Shown piece after piece: positions 22,782 through 35,846 of a DNA stretch of 48,536 nt. The stretch lies in contig JAICWX010000022.1 in the NCBI GenBank assembly GCA_025934635.1, positions 1-48,536 of the forward strand, given 5' to 3'. Numbering within the stretch: the first letter of the stretch is position 1; every line of letters begins with the position of its first letter. The position numbers and the translations under genes were made by a program. The notes below the pieces were generated by a model. It saw only the letters and a program-made list of their open reading frames with translations, was not told the DNA's origin and did not search any database. Source of the DNA: Streptosporangiaceae bacterium. GTDB taxonomy: Bacteria > Actinomycetota > Actinomycetes > Streptosporangiales > Streptosporangiaceae.

Positions 22782-24230
22782 ATGGCTGACCCGAAGGGCT
22801 TCCTGTCCACCCCCCGCGAGCTCCCGGTCCGCAGGCCGGTGGACCTGCGGCTGCTCGACTGGCACGAGGTGTACGAGCCGTTCCCGTCCAGCCGCCTGGA
22901 GCGGCAGGCGGGCCGGTGCATGGACTGCGGCATCCCGTTCTGCCACAACGGCTGCCCGCTCGGGAACCTGATCCCCGAGTGGAACGACCTGGTCTGGCGG
23001 CACGAGTGGCGCGACGCCGCCGACCGGCTGCACGCGACCAACAACTTCCCCGAGTTCACCGGGCGGCTTTGCCCAGCGCCGTGCGAAGCCGCCTGCGTGC
23101 TCGGGATCAACTCCGACCCGGTCACGATCAAGCAGGTCGAGGTCGAGATCATCGACCGGGCCTTCGCGTCCGGCTGGGTGGTGCCGGTGCCCCCGGCCAC
23201 CCGGACCGGCCGGACCGTCGCGGTGATCGGCTCGGGCCCGGCCGGGCTCGCCGCCGCCCAGCAGCTGACCAGGGCCGGGCACGCGGTGACGGTCTACGAG
23301 CGCGACGAGGCGCCGGGCGGCCTGCTGCGGTACGGCATCCCCGAGTTCAAGCTGGAGAAGCGGCACCTGGACCGGCGCCTGGACCAGATGCGGGCCGAGG
23401 GCACCGAGTTCCGCTGCGGCACCGAGGCGGGCACCGACGTTTCCGCGGAAACGCTGCGCGCCTCCTACGACGCCATCGTGCTGGCGGGCGGCGCCCGGGT
23501 GCCCCGCGACCTGCCGATGCCGGGCCGCTCGCTGGACGGCATCCACCAGGCCATGGAATACCTCCCGCTGTCCAACCGGGCGGTGGCGGCTGACCCGGCG
23601 GCCCCGGCCGACCCGGCCATCAGCGCCCGCGGCCGGCACGTGGTCATCATCGGCGGCGGCGACACCGGCGCGGACTGCCTGGGGACCTCGCACCGGCAGG
23701 GCGCGGCCTCGGTGACCCAGCTCGAGATCCTGCCCCGGCCGCCCGCGACCCGGCCCGGCCACCAGCCCTGGCCCACCTACCCGATGATCTACCGGGTATC
23801 GAGCGCGCACGAAGAGGGCGGCGAGCGCGCCTACGCGGCGACCACCCTGGAATACCTCGGTGACGACACCGGCCGGGTGCGGGCGCTGCAGCTGGCCGAC
23901 GCCAGGGGATTCGACCCGGTGCCCGGCACCGAGCGCGAGCTGCCCTGTGACCTGGTCCTGCTGGCCATGGGCTTCACCGGCGCCGAACGGCCCGGGCTGC
24001 TCGACGGCCTCGGCGTCGATTTCGACCAGCGGGGCAACGTCGCCCGGGACGGCTCGTACGCCACCTCGGTCCCCGGCGTCTTCGCCGCCGGGGACATGGG
24101 CCGCGGCCAGTCGCTGATCGTCTGGGCCATCGCCGAGGGCCGCAGCGCCGCCGCGGCCGTCGACCGGTACCTGGGCGGCGAGGCCGGGCTCCCGGCGCCG
24201 ATTCCGCCCACGGCCCGTCCGCTGACCTGA
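22782..24230 (+). CDS. gltD: Glutamate synthase, small subunit
   Basis: FAD/NADPH subunit that feeds electrons to GltB through 4Fe-4S clusters; 482 residues. The N-terminal cluster cysteines are in CMDCGIPFCHNGCPLGN and CPAPCEAACVLG. The FAD site is VAVIGSGPAGLAAAQQL, the NADPH site is HVVIIGGGDTGADCLG, and the C-terminal FAD block is GVFAAGDMGRGQSLIVWAI. It follows gltB by 17 bases with GGGGAGGA before the ATG. Downstream, after 111 bases, begins the phospho-signalling island whose mycobacterial relatives control glutamate metabolism. Confidence 0.98.
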   Translation: MADPKGFLSTPRELPVRRPVDLRLLDWHEVYEPFPSSRLERQAGRCMDCGIPFCHNGCPLGNLIPEWNDLVWRHEWRDAADRLHATNNFPEFTGRLCPAPCEAACVLGINSDPVTIKQVEVEIIDRAFASGWVVPVPPATRTGRTVAVIGSGPAGLAAAQQLTRAGHAVTVYERDEAPGGLLRYGIPEFKLEKRHLDRRLDQMRAEGTEFRCGTEAGTDVSAETLRASYDAIVLAGGARVPRDLPMPGRSLDGIHQAMEYLPLSNRAVAADPAAPADPAISARGRHVVIIGGGDTGADCLGTSHRQGAASVTQLEILPRPPATRPGHQPWPTYPMIYRVSSAHEEGGERAYAATTLEYLGDDTGRVRALQLADARGFDPVPGTERELPCDLVLLAMGFTGAERPGLLDGLGVDFDQRGNVARDGSYATSVPGVFAAGDMGRGQSLIVWAIAEGRSAAAAVDRYLGGEAGLPAPIPPTARPLT

Positions 24231-24298
24231 GTCTCGCGCCCGGGTGTGGGGAAAAGTCCAGCTGTCATATCGGCACGGCGCATATCCTGCCGCAAAGG

Positions 24299-24320
24299 GA
24301 CCTAAAGGGAGCGTTAGGTC
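24299..24320. promoter_or_regulatory. Inverted repeat upstream of the first FHA gene
   Basis: GACCTAA and TTAGGTC form a perfect 7-bp inverted repeat with an 8-base spacer, 21 bases before the ATG at 24342. CATATC occurs twice just upstream (near 24266 and 24281) and could be a -10 element. It may be an operator or a leader hairpin; the role is inferred. Confidence 0.4.
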
Positions 24321-24341
24321 ACAATAGGGCGGCGGTATCAC

Positions 24342-25853
24342 ATGGCGAGGTGCTTGGCAGGCCACGAAACGGCGAACACCGACTTCTGCGACATCTGCGG
24401 CGCGAGGATCAGCGGGTCTCCCGCCTTCGGCGCCGATCACGCGGCAGGCAAGCACCGCGTACCCGGTCAGGAAACGGCGGACAACAGCCGGGCCTGCCCG
24501 AGTTGCGGGGCGACGGTGTCGGGTCAGTTCTGCGACTCATGCGGTCTCCGCATCCGGGTCCGCAGCCCGTTCGCTACCTTCAGCCCGCCCGAGGAGGCAT
24601 CCCCGCCGGCCCGGCCGTCCTCGGGCCCGCCGGAATCGCTGTTCCCGCCGATCGACCGGCCGGGGACAGCGTCCTCACCGTGGGGCCCGGCGGAGCCGCC
24701 GACCTCGTGGAGCGCGGCGCCGCAGGCTCCGGCTGAGCCGCCGCCGTGGAGTACCGCGCGGCCGGCTCCGGCCGAGCCGCCGCCTTCGCCGTGGAGTACC
24801 GCGCGGCCGGCTCCGGCTGAACCGCCGCCTTCGCCGTGGAGTACCGCGCGGCCGGCTCCGGCCGAGCCGCCGCCCTCACCGTGGGGCACGACGCCGCAGC
24901 AGGCCCCGGCGGCTGCGCCTTCCTCGTGGAGCTCCGCACCGCAGCAGGCCCCCCCGGCCGAGTTCCGGGCCCCGGCGCCGTCCGTCTCCTCCGGCGATAC
25001 AGGGGCGTTCTACCTGCTGGAATCCCTCTTCTCGCCCGAGCCGGCCGCGCCCCCGGCGCCGCCGTCGGCCACCTCGGCGGCGCCTGCCACCCCGGCGCCG
25101 CCGCCTGCGGCCCCGGCCATGCGGCCTGCGACCCCCGCCCCGGCCGAACCCCCCGCCCTGGCCGAGCCCCCCGCCCCGGTCAGGCCAGACCCGTCGGTTC
25201 CGGTCACGGCCGTTCCCGTTGCCACGGCCGAACCAGCAGCAGCTCCGCCCGCCGCCCCGGCGACATCGCCAGCCCGGGCGACACCGCCTGCGGCCCCGGC
25301 CGCAGCGGTCGCGGCCGAAGCGTCTCCGGCCCTGGCCGAGGCGCCCGCGCCCGCGCCGGCTCGCAGGCCGACCGCGCCGGAGCCGGCTCGCAGGCCGGCC
25401 GCGCCCGCGCCCGTGTTCTCGGCCCCGCCGACCAGGCCGATGCCGGCGCTCGCGGTCTCCTGGACCGTGCTGGTCGCCTCGGACCGCACCTACTACGACC
25501 GGATGAAATCCGTACGCGACCAGCGCGGCCCGGACGTGCCCTTCCCGGCGCATCCCTCGGAACGGCGGATCCGGCTGGCCGGCAGCCAGATGCGGATCGG
25601 CCGCCGGAGCGCCACCCGCGAGCTCAAGCCGGAGATCGACCTGGCCGAGCAGCCCGTCGACCCGGGCGTCAGCCGCCTGCACGCGATCCTGCACGCCGCG
25701 GCCGACGGAACCTGGTCGATCCTCGACCCCGGATCGGCCAACGGCACCCAGCTGAACGGCCGTGAGATACCAGCGGGGGAGAAGATTCCCCTGCACGAGG
25801 GAGACCGGATCAACCTGGGAGCATGGACCGTCATCAGCATGCACCGGGCCTAG
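24342..25853 (+). CDS. Zinc-ribbon, Pro/Ala-linker, FHA-domain protein
   Basis: A 503-residue protein in three parts. Residues 1-75 hold two CxxC pairs each (CLAGHETANTDFCDICG and CPSCGATVSGQFCDSCG), likely zinc ribbons. A long Pro/Ala-rich linker follows, with three 15-residue tandem repeats (WSTARPAPAEPPPSP) encoded at 24747-24881. The last 130 residues form an FHA domain: MRIGRRSATRE, PGVSRLHAILH and DPGSANGTQLNGRE, ending WTVISMHRA. FHA domains bind phosphothreonine. In mycobacteria the FHA protein GarA is the PknG target that controls glutamate synthase and 2-oxoglutarate enzymes, but I see no N-terminal ETTS-type motif here. It heads the island beside gltBD. Confidence 0.88.
   Translation: MARCLAGHETANTDFCDICGARISGSPAFGADHAAGKHRVPGQETADNSRACPSCGATVSGQFCDSCGLRIRVRSPFATFSPPEEASPPARPSSGPPESLFPPIDRPGTASSPWGPAEPPTSWSAAPQAPAEPPPWSTARPAPAEPPPSPWSTARPAPAEPPPSPWSTARPAPAEPPPSPWGTTPQQAPAAAPSSWSSAPQQAPPAEFRAPAPSVSSGDTGAFYLLESLFSPEPAAPPAPPSATSAAPATPAPPPAAPAMRPATPAPAEPPALAEPPAPVRPDPSVPVTAVPVATAEPAAAPPAAPATSPARATPPAAPAAAVAAEASPALAEAPAPAPARRPTAPEPARRPAAPAPVFSAPPTRPMPALAVSWTVLVASDRTYYDRMKSVRDQRGPDVPFPAHPSERRIRLAGSQMRIGRRSATRELKPEIDLAEQPVDPGVSRLHAILHAAADGTWSILDPGSANGTQLNGREIPAGEKIPLHEGDRINLGAWTVISMHRA
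24747..24881 (+). repeat. Three tandem 45-bp coding repeats
   Basis: Three 45-bp units, starting at 24747, 24792 and 24837, each encode WSTARPAPAEPPPSP. They differ at only a few third positions, showing recent expansion by slippage or unequal exchange in the linker of the FHA protein. Confidence 0.9.
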
Positions 25854-25898
25854 GCGCTCCCGCCGGCGGGCGGCTCCGATCCCGTCTACCGCGCATCC

Positions 25899-25936
25899 TC
25901 TGGTATTAACTAACCAGACGCACTGATTGTCAGTGC
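25899..25936. promoter_or_regulatory. Two adjacent inverted repeats before glnX-like gene
   Basis: TCTGGT (25899-25904) pairs with ACCAGA (25913-25918). GCACTGA (25920-25926) pairs with TCAGTGC (25930-25936) around a TTG loop. Both lie between the FHA stop and the GlnX-like start. They could be a terminator for the FHA gene, without a T-run, or operators for the downstream operon. Confidence 0.45.
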
Positions 25937-25963
25937 GACGGGAGCGGTTTTGGCGGTCGGCCT

Positions 25964-27322
25964 ATGACAGCGAGCGTCGGCGTAAAACCCGGCCAGCATG
26001 CTCTGGCGCCACGGGGGCGCGGTGCCGGGTGGCGTTCTCGCCTGGACGGGGCGGCCACGCCGACCCGGCTCGGGCTGCTGCTCGCCGTGCTGGTCCTGTT
26101 CAGCCTGGCCTGGGGGGTGCTGGCCGGGCTGACGGCCGCCCAGCACGCGGCGGCGGCCGCCGACGTGGTCGCGGTGAGCGAGCCGCTGAGCCTGGACGCG
26201 GAGCAGATCTACACCAGCCTGTCCGACGCCGGCGCCACCGAGGCCAGCGCGTTCCTGGCCGGCGGCCTGGAGCCCGCGACGGCCCGGCAGCACTACCAGG
26301 CGGACATCACCCAGGCGGCGATCAAGATCGAGGCGGCCAGCGCGCTGGTCGGCTCGTCCGCCGCCCGGACCCGGCTGCCGGGGCAACTGGCCAACCGGGA
26401 GGCCGCGGCCGGGGTGGCCATCGGGGACGACCTGGCCATCTTGTCCGGGCAGCTGCCGGCCTACGCCGACGAGGTGGGCACCGCCCGGGCCGACAACCGG
26501 CTGGGCCTGCCACTGGGCGCGGCCTACCTGCGAGAAGCCTCGAACCTGCTGCGCAACACGCTGCTGCCGGCCGCGGGCGACATCTACACCCGGGAGAGCG
26601 CGCTGCTGACCGCGTCCAGCGCGCAGGCGACCGGGCTGCCGCTCGTCGTGATCACCGTGCTGGCGGGCCTGGGCATCGGCTACGTGCTGTTCCGGTCGTC
26701 GCGGTGGCTGGCCCGGCACACGCACCGGATGGTCAACTACGGGCTGCTGCTGGCCGCCCTGGCCGGGCTGGTCTCACTGATCTGGCTGGCCGGCGCCTTC
26801 ACGCTGGGCCGGGCCGACCTGCTGCACGCCCAGCAGCAGGGCTCCGTCCCGGCCCAGGCCTTCGCCCGGGCCGAGGTAGTGGCGCTGCAGGCCCATGCGG
26901 ACGAGAGCCTCACGCTGATCGACAACAGCGGCGAGGACTCCTATCAGGACGACTTCGTGACCGAGCAGAAGCTCCTCGGGCCCGGGCCGGGCACGCTGCT
27001 GGCCGCGACCGGAAGCAGCCAGGCCGCGGCGCAGGCCCAGACCTGGTTCCAGGCGCACAAGGCGCTCCGGGCCCAGGACGACGGCGGGAACCACAAGGGC
27101 GCCGTGACGTCGGCCCAGACCGGCGCGGCCGCCCAGGCGTTCAGGCAGCTGTCCGCGACCCTCAGCGAGGGGATCACCACGCATCAGGCCACCTTCGACT
27201 CCAGCGCCCGCAGCGGCCGGGACGCGTTCACCGGGCTGGCCATCGGCATGGTCGTGGCGGCGCTGGTGATGGTGGCCGGCTGCGCCTGGGGCCTGACCCG
27301 CCGGCTCGCGGAGTACCGGTGA
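25964..27322 (+). CDS. glnX: GlnX-like transmembrane sensor-relay protein
   Basis: A 452-residue membrane protein. A helix at about 32-54 (LGLLLAVLVLFSLAWGVLAG) is followed by an outer helical domain of about 170 residues, two central helices (VVITVLAGLGIGYVLF and YGLLLAALAGLVSLIWLAG), a second outer domain of about 140 residues, and a last helix (LAIGMVVAALVMVAGCAWGL) ending TRRLAEYR. This layout and the operon order match mycobacterial GlnX, thought to pass the signal of GlnH across the membrane to PknG. The assignment rests on layout and neighbours, not alignment. Its stop overlaps the GTG of the GlnH-like gene. A shrunken copy lies at 30861. Confidence 0.82.
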   Translation: MTASVGVKPGQHALAPRGRGAGWRSRLDGAATPTRLGLLLAVLVLFSLAWGVLAGLTAAQHAAAAADVVAVSEPLSLDAEQIYTSLSDAGATEASAFLAGGLEPATARQHYQADITQAAIKIEAASALVGSSAARTRLPGQLANREAAAGVAIGDDLAILSGQLPAYADEVGTARADNRLGLPLGAAYLREASNLLRNTLLPAAGDIYTRESALLTASSAQATGLPLVVITVLAGLGIGYVLFRSSRWLARHTHRMVNYGLLLAALAGLVSLIWLAGAFTLGRADLLHAQQQGSVPAQAFARAEVVALQAHADESLTLIDNSGEDSYQDDFVTEQKLLGPGPGTLLAATGSSQAAAQAQTWFQAHKALRAQDDGGNHKGAVTSAQTGAAAQAFRQLSATLSEGITTHQATFDSSARSGRDAFTGLAIGMVVAALVMVAGCAWGLTRRLAEYR

Positions 27323-28275
27323 ACGCGCGGCGGCGCCCCTGGCGGGCGCTCGCGGCGGTGCTCACCGCGTCCGGGCTGGCGCTCGGCGCCGCGGCGGCCG
27401 CTGCCGCGCCCGGTCAGCCGGACACGAGCCAGCTGGCTACCACCCGGGCAGTCCGCGCGCCCGCCGCGGGTAATGCCGCGGCCGCGTGCGACGCGAACGC
27501 GAGCAGCCTGCGGCCGTCCGGGCCGCCGCAGGTGACGTCCGGCTCGTTCATGGCGAAGGTCCGTGCCCGCGGCTACCTCATCGCGGGCGTGGACCAGAGC
27601 ACCTATCACTTCGGTTTCCTCAACCCCCTCACCAACCAGATCGAGGGCTTCGACATCGACGTGATCCGGGCGGTGGCCAAGGCCATCTTCGGCAATTCGA
27701 ACGCGTCCACGATCCACTACAAGGCGATCTCCGACGCCCAGCGGATCCCGGACATCCTCTCGGGCACGGTGGACATCGTGGCGCACACGATGACCATCAC
27801 CTGCGACCGGCTGAAGCAAGTCGACTTCTCCGCCGTCTACTTCGAGGCGCACCAGAAGGTCCTGGTGCTGAACAATTCCACCGCGGCCAGCCTGGCCCGC
27901 CTGCACGGCCAGAAGGTGTGCGCCACCACGGGATCGGACTCCGTTAACCAGATCGAGGCGGCCCACGCCACGGCGGTCCAGGTGCCGTATTGGACCGACT
28001 GCCTGGTCCTGCTGCAGCAGGGCACCGTGGCGGCGGTCTCCACCGACGACTCGATCCTGGACGGCCTGGCCGCGCAGGACCCGTACACCAAGCTGATCGG
28101 GGGCCCGCTCACCCAGGAGCCCTACGGCCTGGCGATCTCCAAGCAGCACCCGGAGTTCGTCCGCTTCGTGAACGCGGTCCTCCAGCAGTACGAATCGGAC
28201 GGCCAGTGGAAGGCCAGCTACCAGCACTGGCTCGGCCCGCCGCAAGCGCCGCCGCCGCTCCGGTACGCGAGCTGA
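27319..28275 (+). CDS. glnH: GlnH-like amino-acid-binding protein
   Basis: A 318-residue periplasmic-binding-type (SBP family 3) protein. The N-terminus is a signal peptide (RPWRALAAVLTASGLALGAA). It is followed by a low-complexity spacer and the CDANASSLRP motif seen at the start of mycobacterial GlnH domains. The ligand domain shows YLIAGVDQSTYHFGFLNP, IEGFDIDVIRAVAKAIFG, GTVDIVAHTMTITCDRL and VDFSAVYFEAHQKVLV, then VAAVSTDDSILDGLAAQDP. Family members bind Asp/Glu/Gln. Unlike mycobacterial GlnH, there is no lipobox cysteine after the hydrophobic core, so it should be cleaved at an AxA site or remain uncleaved. It lies between GlnX and PknG genes. Confidence 0.88.
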   Translation: MNARRRPWRALAAVLTASGLALGAAAAAAAPGQPDTSQLATTRAVRAPAAGNAAAACDANASSLRPSGPPQVTSGSFMAKVRARGYLIAGVDQSTYHFGFLNPLTNQIEGFDIDVIRAVAKAIFGNSNASTIHYKAISDAQRIPDILSGTVDIVAHTMTITCDRLKQVDFSAVYFEAHQKVLVLNNSTAASLARLHGQKVCATTGSDSVNQIEAAHATAVQVPYWTDCLVLLQQGTVAAVSTDDSILDGLAAQDPYTKLIGGPLTQEPYGLAISKQHPEFVRFVNAVLQQYESDGQWKASYQHWLGPPQAPPPLRYAS

Positions 28276-28317
28276 CGCGATGACGAGCCAGACGGGGGCG
28301 CGGACGAGGGGAGCGCG

Positions 28318-30711
28318 GTGGCGATGAGCACCTGCACCAGCTGCGGCGGGACGATCGAGGACGGGTACTGCAACGTCTGCGGCCTGGCCGCCGCCCCGGC
28401 GGCCGTGCCCTCCGCGTCCGGCCCAGCCGCGTCCGGCTCGGCCGGCTCCGGGTCGGCCGGCTCCGGGTCAGGCGGCTCCGCCGGATCGGGTACCGCGGGC
28501 AGCCGCCGGACCTCGGGCACCCGCGGATCCCGGCGGACCAGCGGCCGGTCGGCCCGCGGCCGGCTCGGTGCGGGCCTGGTCGAGATCCCGCCGGTGGCCT
28601 ACCGCGACCCGGCCAGCGCCATCCTCGCCAACCCGCAGGTGCCGGAGAACCGGCGTTTCTGTGCCAACTGCGAGCAGCCGGTCGGCCGCGGCCGGGACGG
28701 CCGCCCCGGGATGACCGAGGGTTTCTGCCGCAACTGCGGTACGAGGTACTCGTTCAGCCCGAAGCTGGATCCCGGCGACGTGGTCGCCGGGCAGTACGAG
28801 GTGCTCGGCTGCCTCGCCTTCGGCGGGCTCGGCTGGATCTACCTGGCCCGCGACCATAACGTCAGCGACCGCTGGGTGGTGCTCAAGGGCCTGCTGAACA
28901 CCGGTGATGCCGACGCGATGGCGGCCGCGGTCGCCGAGCGGCAGTTCCTGGCCCAGGTGGAGCACCCGAACATTGTCCGGATCTACAACTTCGTCCAGCA
29001 TGCGGACCGGCAGACGGGGGAGTCGGCCGGGTACATCGTGATGGAGTACGTCGGGGGCAAGTCGCTGAAGCAGATCCTGCAGGACGCGCGGCTGTCCGGC
29101 GGTTCGGTGCCGGTGGCGCATGCGATCGCGTACGCGATCGAGGTGCTGCCCGCGCTGGGGTACCTGCATGACCGGGGGCTGGTGTACTGCGACTTCAAGC
29201 CGGACAACGTGATCCAGACCGAGGAGCAGCTCAAGCTCATCGACATGGGCGGTGTCCGCGGGGTCGACAGCGAAGGCCCGATCTACGGGACCGTCGGCTA
29301 CCAGGCGCCCGAGATCGGCACCGAGGGACCGTCGGTGCCGTCGGACCTGTTCACCGTCGCGCGGGCGCTGGCCGTGCTCACCTTCGAGTTCAAGGGCTAC
29401 CAGAGCACCTACAAGTTCACCCTGCCGGACGGGGTACCGGTGCTCGAGCAGCAGGAGTCCTTCGCCCGGCTGCTGCGGCGGGCCACCGACCAGGACCCGG
29501 ACCGCCGGTTCGCCTCTGCCGGCGAGATGGCCGAGCAGCTCACCGGGGTGCTGCGCGAGGTGCTCGCGGTCGCCGACGGCACCCCGAGGCCCGCCTTCTC
29601 CACCGTGTTCAGCCCTGAACTCCAGGCGATAGGAACTCAGCTAGCCGGGGGGGACGACCCCCCCGTGACCTCCCCCGATCACGGGGGGGCTGCCCGCCCC
29701 CCCGTACCCCCCGGGGGAGGGGGCCGCTTCGCGGACCCCCCCAGGGCCACGGAGATCATCGCGGGGATCCCGATGCCGCAGGTGGACCGGGCCGATCCGG
29801 CGGCCGGCTACCTGGCCACGCTGGCCGGGCTCGACTCCGGCCCGCGGGCGGCCGCGCTGGCCGCCGCCGTCTCCGGCGACGTGAGCGTGCCGGCCGAGGT
29901 GGCGGCGTCCGCCGAGACGCGGCTGGCGCTGGCCCGCGCCGAGCTCGACGCCGGCGACTACGTCGGCGCGGGCGGCACGCTCGCCGACCTAGCCGCCGGG
30001 GATCCGTCCGACTGGCGGATCGCCTGGACCGACGGCCTGCGACGGCTGGCGACCGGCGACGCGGGTGCCGCGGGCGGCGCGTTCAGCTCCGTCTACGACG
30101 AGCTGCCCGGCGAGCTCGCGCCCAAGCTCGCGCTGGCGTTCGCGGCCGAAGCCGCCGGGGACGGCGCGTTGGCCGGCCGGTATTTCAAGCTCGTCTGGAC
30201 CGTGGACCGGTCCTGCATCAGCGCGGCGTTCGGCCTGGCCCGGGCCTGCCTGGCGGCCGGCGACCGGTCGAGCGCGATCGCGGCGCTCGCCGGGGTGCCC
30301 GAGACCTCCAGCTATCACGCGGCGGCGCAGATCGCCGCGGTCCGGATCCTGGTCTCACCGGGGGTGACCGGCGATGACCTGCACCAGGCCGGCGGCCGGC
30401 TGAGCCGGCTGACCGTGGACGAGGCGCGCCGCCAGCAGCTCACCGTGGAGATCCTGCGGGCCGCGCTGGGCTGGGCCAGCGCGGACCGTCCGGCCGTGAC
30501 CGGGCAGGCCGCGGGCCCCGGGCGGACGGCCGGTTCCGGCCGGGGCGGTTCCGGTGACGGCCTGATCCTCGGCTGCGAGCCGAACGAGCGCTCGCTGCGG
30601 TTCGGCCTGGAAGCCGGCTACCGGGCGCTGGCGCGGCTGACATCGGACCGCGCCCGCCGGATCACGCTGGTCGACATGGCCAACGCGGTCCGGCCGAAGA
30701 CCTGGTCATGA
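28318..30711 (+). CDS. pknG: Serine/threonine protein kinase PknG, copy 1
   Basis: A 797-residue soluble kinase. In order: an N-terminal zinc ribbon (CTSCGGTIEDGYCNVCG), a Ser/Gly-rich linker, a rubredoxin-like domain (FCANCE ... FCRNCG, about 113-141), the kinase domain and a TPR-type C-terminal half. Kinase residues: VVLKGLL (Lys, about 189), YCDFKPDN in place of HRD (about 289), and DMG in place of DFG (about 308), all as in PknG. In mycobacteria PknG phosphorylates GarA in response to Asp/Glu sensed by GlnH-GlnX. The linker between kinase and TPR contains a GC-run insertion (29646-29742). It follows glnH by 42 bases. Confidence 0.93.
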   Translation: MAMSTCTSCGGTIEDGYCNVCGLAAAPAAVPSASGPAASGSAGSGSAGSGSGGSAGSGTAGSRRTSGTRGSRRTSGRSARGRLGAGLVEIPPVAYRDPASAILANPQVPENRRFCANCEQPVGRGRDGRPGMTEGFCRNCGTRYSFSPKLDPGDVVAGQYEVLGCLAFGGLGWIYLARDHNVSDRWVVLKGLLNTGDADAMAAAVAERQFLAQVEHPNIVRIYNFVQHADRQTGESAGYIVMEYVGGKSLKQILQDARLSGGSVPVAHAIAYAIEVLPALGYLHDRGLVYCDFKPDNVIQTEEQLKLIDMGGVRGVDSEGPIYGTVGYQAPEIGTEGPSVPSDLFTVARALAVLTFEFKGYQSTYKFTLPDGVPVLEQQESFARLLRRATDQDPDRRFASAGEMAEQLTGVLREVLAVADGTPRPAFSTVFSPELQAIGTQLAGGDDPPVTSPDHGGAARPPVPPGGGGRFADPPRATEIIAGIPMPQVDRADPAAGYLATLAGLDSGPRAAALAAAVSGDVSVPAEVAASAETRLALARAELDAGDYVGAGGTLADLAAGDPSDWRIAWTDGLRRLATGDAGAAGGAFSSVYDELPGELAPKLALAFAAEAAGDGALAGRYFKLVWTVDRSCISAAFGLARACLAAGDRSSAIAALAGVPETSSYHAAAQIAAVRILVSPGVTGDDLHQAGGRLSRLTVDEARRQQLTVEILRAALGWASADRPAVTGQAAGPGRTAGSGRGGSGDGLILGCEPNERSLRFGLEAGYRALARLTSDRARRITLVDMANAVRPKTWS
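29646..29742 (+). repeat. GC-homopolymer palindromic insertion inside pknG
   Basis: This 97-bp stretch is made of runs of 5-7 G or C that can pair with one another (GGGGGGGACGACCCCCCC, then CCCCCGATCACGGGGGGG, then GTACCCCCCGGGGGAGGGGG). It encodes a Gly/Pro/Asp linker. Copy 2 of pknG has only about 22 residues at this place against about 45 here. It looks like a palindromic repeat unit inserted in frame, not native coding sequence. Confidence 0.7.
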
Positions 30712-30860
30712 CCGGCCGGCCCGGACGGCGAGGCGAGGACACCCGGTGAACCCCAAGTCGTTGGTTTGCGTTAACCCCAGGGAGTCCCCGAGTGCGGGCA
30801 AAATAGGGAACGTCATGGTTCGTCGGTTCCGATGACGGGGAGCGACATGGCGGATCGGCA

Positions 30861-31285
30861 ATGACGGCCACGGTAACCAGGGGCGGTCCCGCGGCCGGGA
30901 ACGCGACCGGGAACGCGACCGGGACCGGAGCGCCCGCCGGCCGGGCGGTCTGGCGGCGCCGGCCCGGGTTCCCGCGCGCCTCGACCACGCCGGGTAAGGT
31001 CCGGCTGACCCGGGCGGCCCTGGTCCTCGCCTGCGTGGCCTGGGGCGCCCTGGCCGCGCTGACGGTCGACCAGCACGCGTCCGCGGCGAGCGAGGCGGCC
31101 GTCACCAGCGAGCCGCTCAGCCTCGCCGCCCAGCAGATGTACCAGTCGCTCGCCGACGCGGACGTGACCGCCTCCACCGGATACCTGTACGGGCGTACCC
31201 CGCCGTTCGCCTACCGGCAGCGTTACCAGCGGGACATCACGGCAGGCTGCGCCTGGGGGCTGTCCCGGCGGCTGGCGGAGTACCG

Positions 31286-31289
<4 letters not shown>
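30861..31289 (+). pseudogene. Internally deleted glnX copy
   Basis: A 142-residue frame whose N-terminal part matches the GlnX-like protein at 25964: a basic start, one helix (LVLACVAWGALAALTV), then the SEPLSLAAQQMYQSLADADVT and YRQRYQRDITA segments. The chain then jumps straight to GCAWGLSRRLAEYR, the last 14 residues of GlnX. About 330 central residues, including all later membrane helices, are missing, without loss of frame. Its end overlaps the next ATG, as in a coupled operon. It is probably a remnant of a duplicated glnX kept for translational coupling; a short membrane peptide with a function of its own cannot be excluded. Confidence 0.75.

Positions 31290-35846
<4,557 letters not shown>

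Noticed and set aside
24747..24881. CRISPR-like array in the first FHA gene
   Set aside because: The three 45-bp units are directly adjacent, in frame and without spacers: a coding tandem repeat in a Pro/Ala linker.
30712..30860. A gene between pknG and the glnX remnant
   Set aside because: The 149 bases have no frame with a start, ribosome-binding site and sensible composition; GGTTTGCGTTAACC near 30764 is only a weak palindrome.
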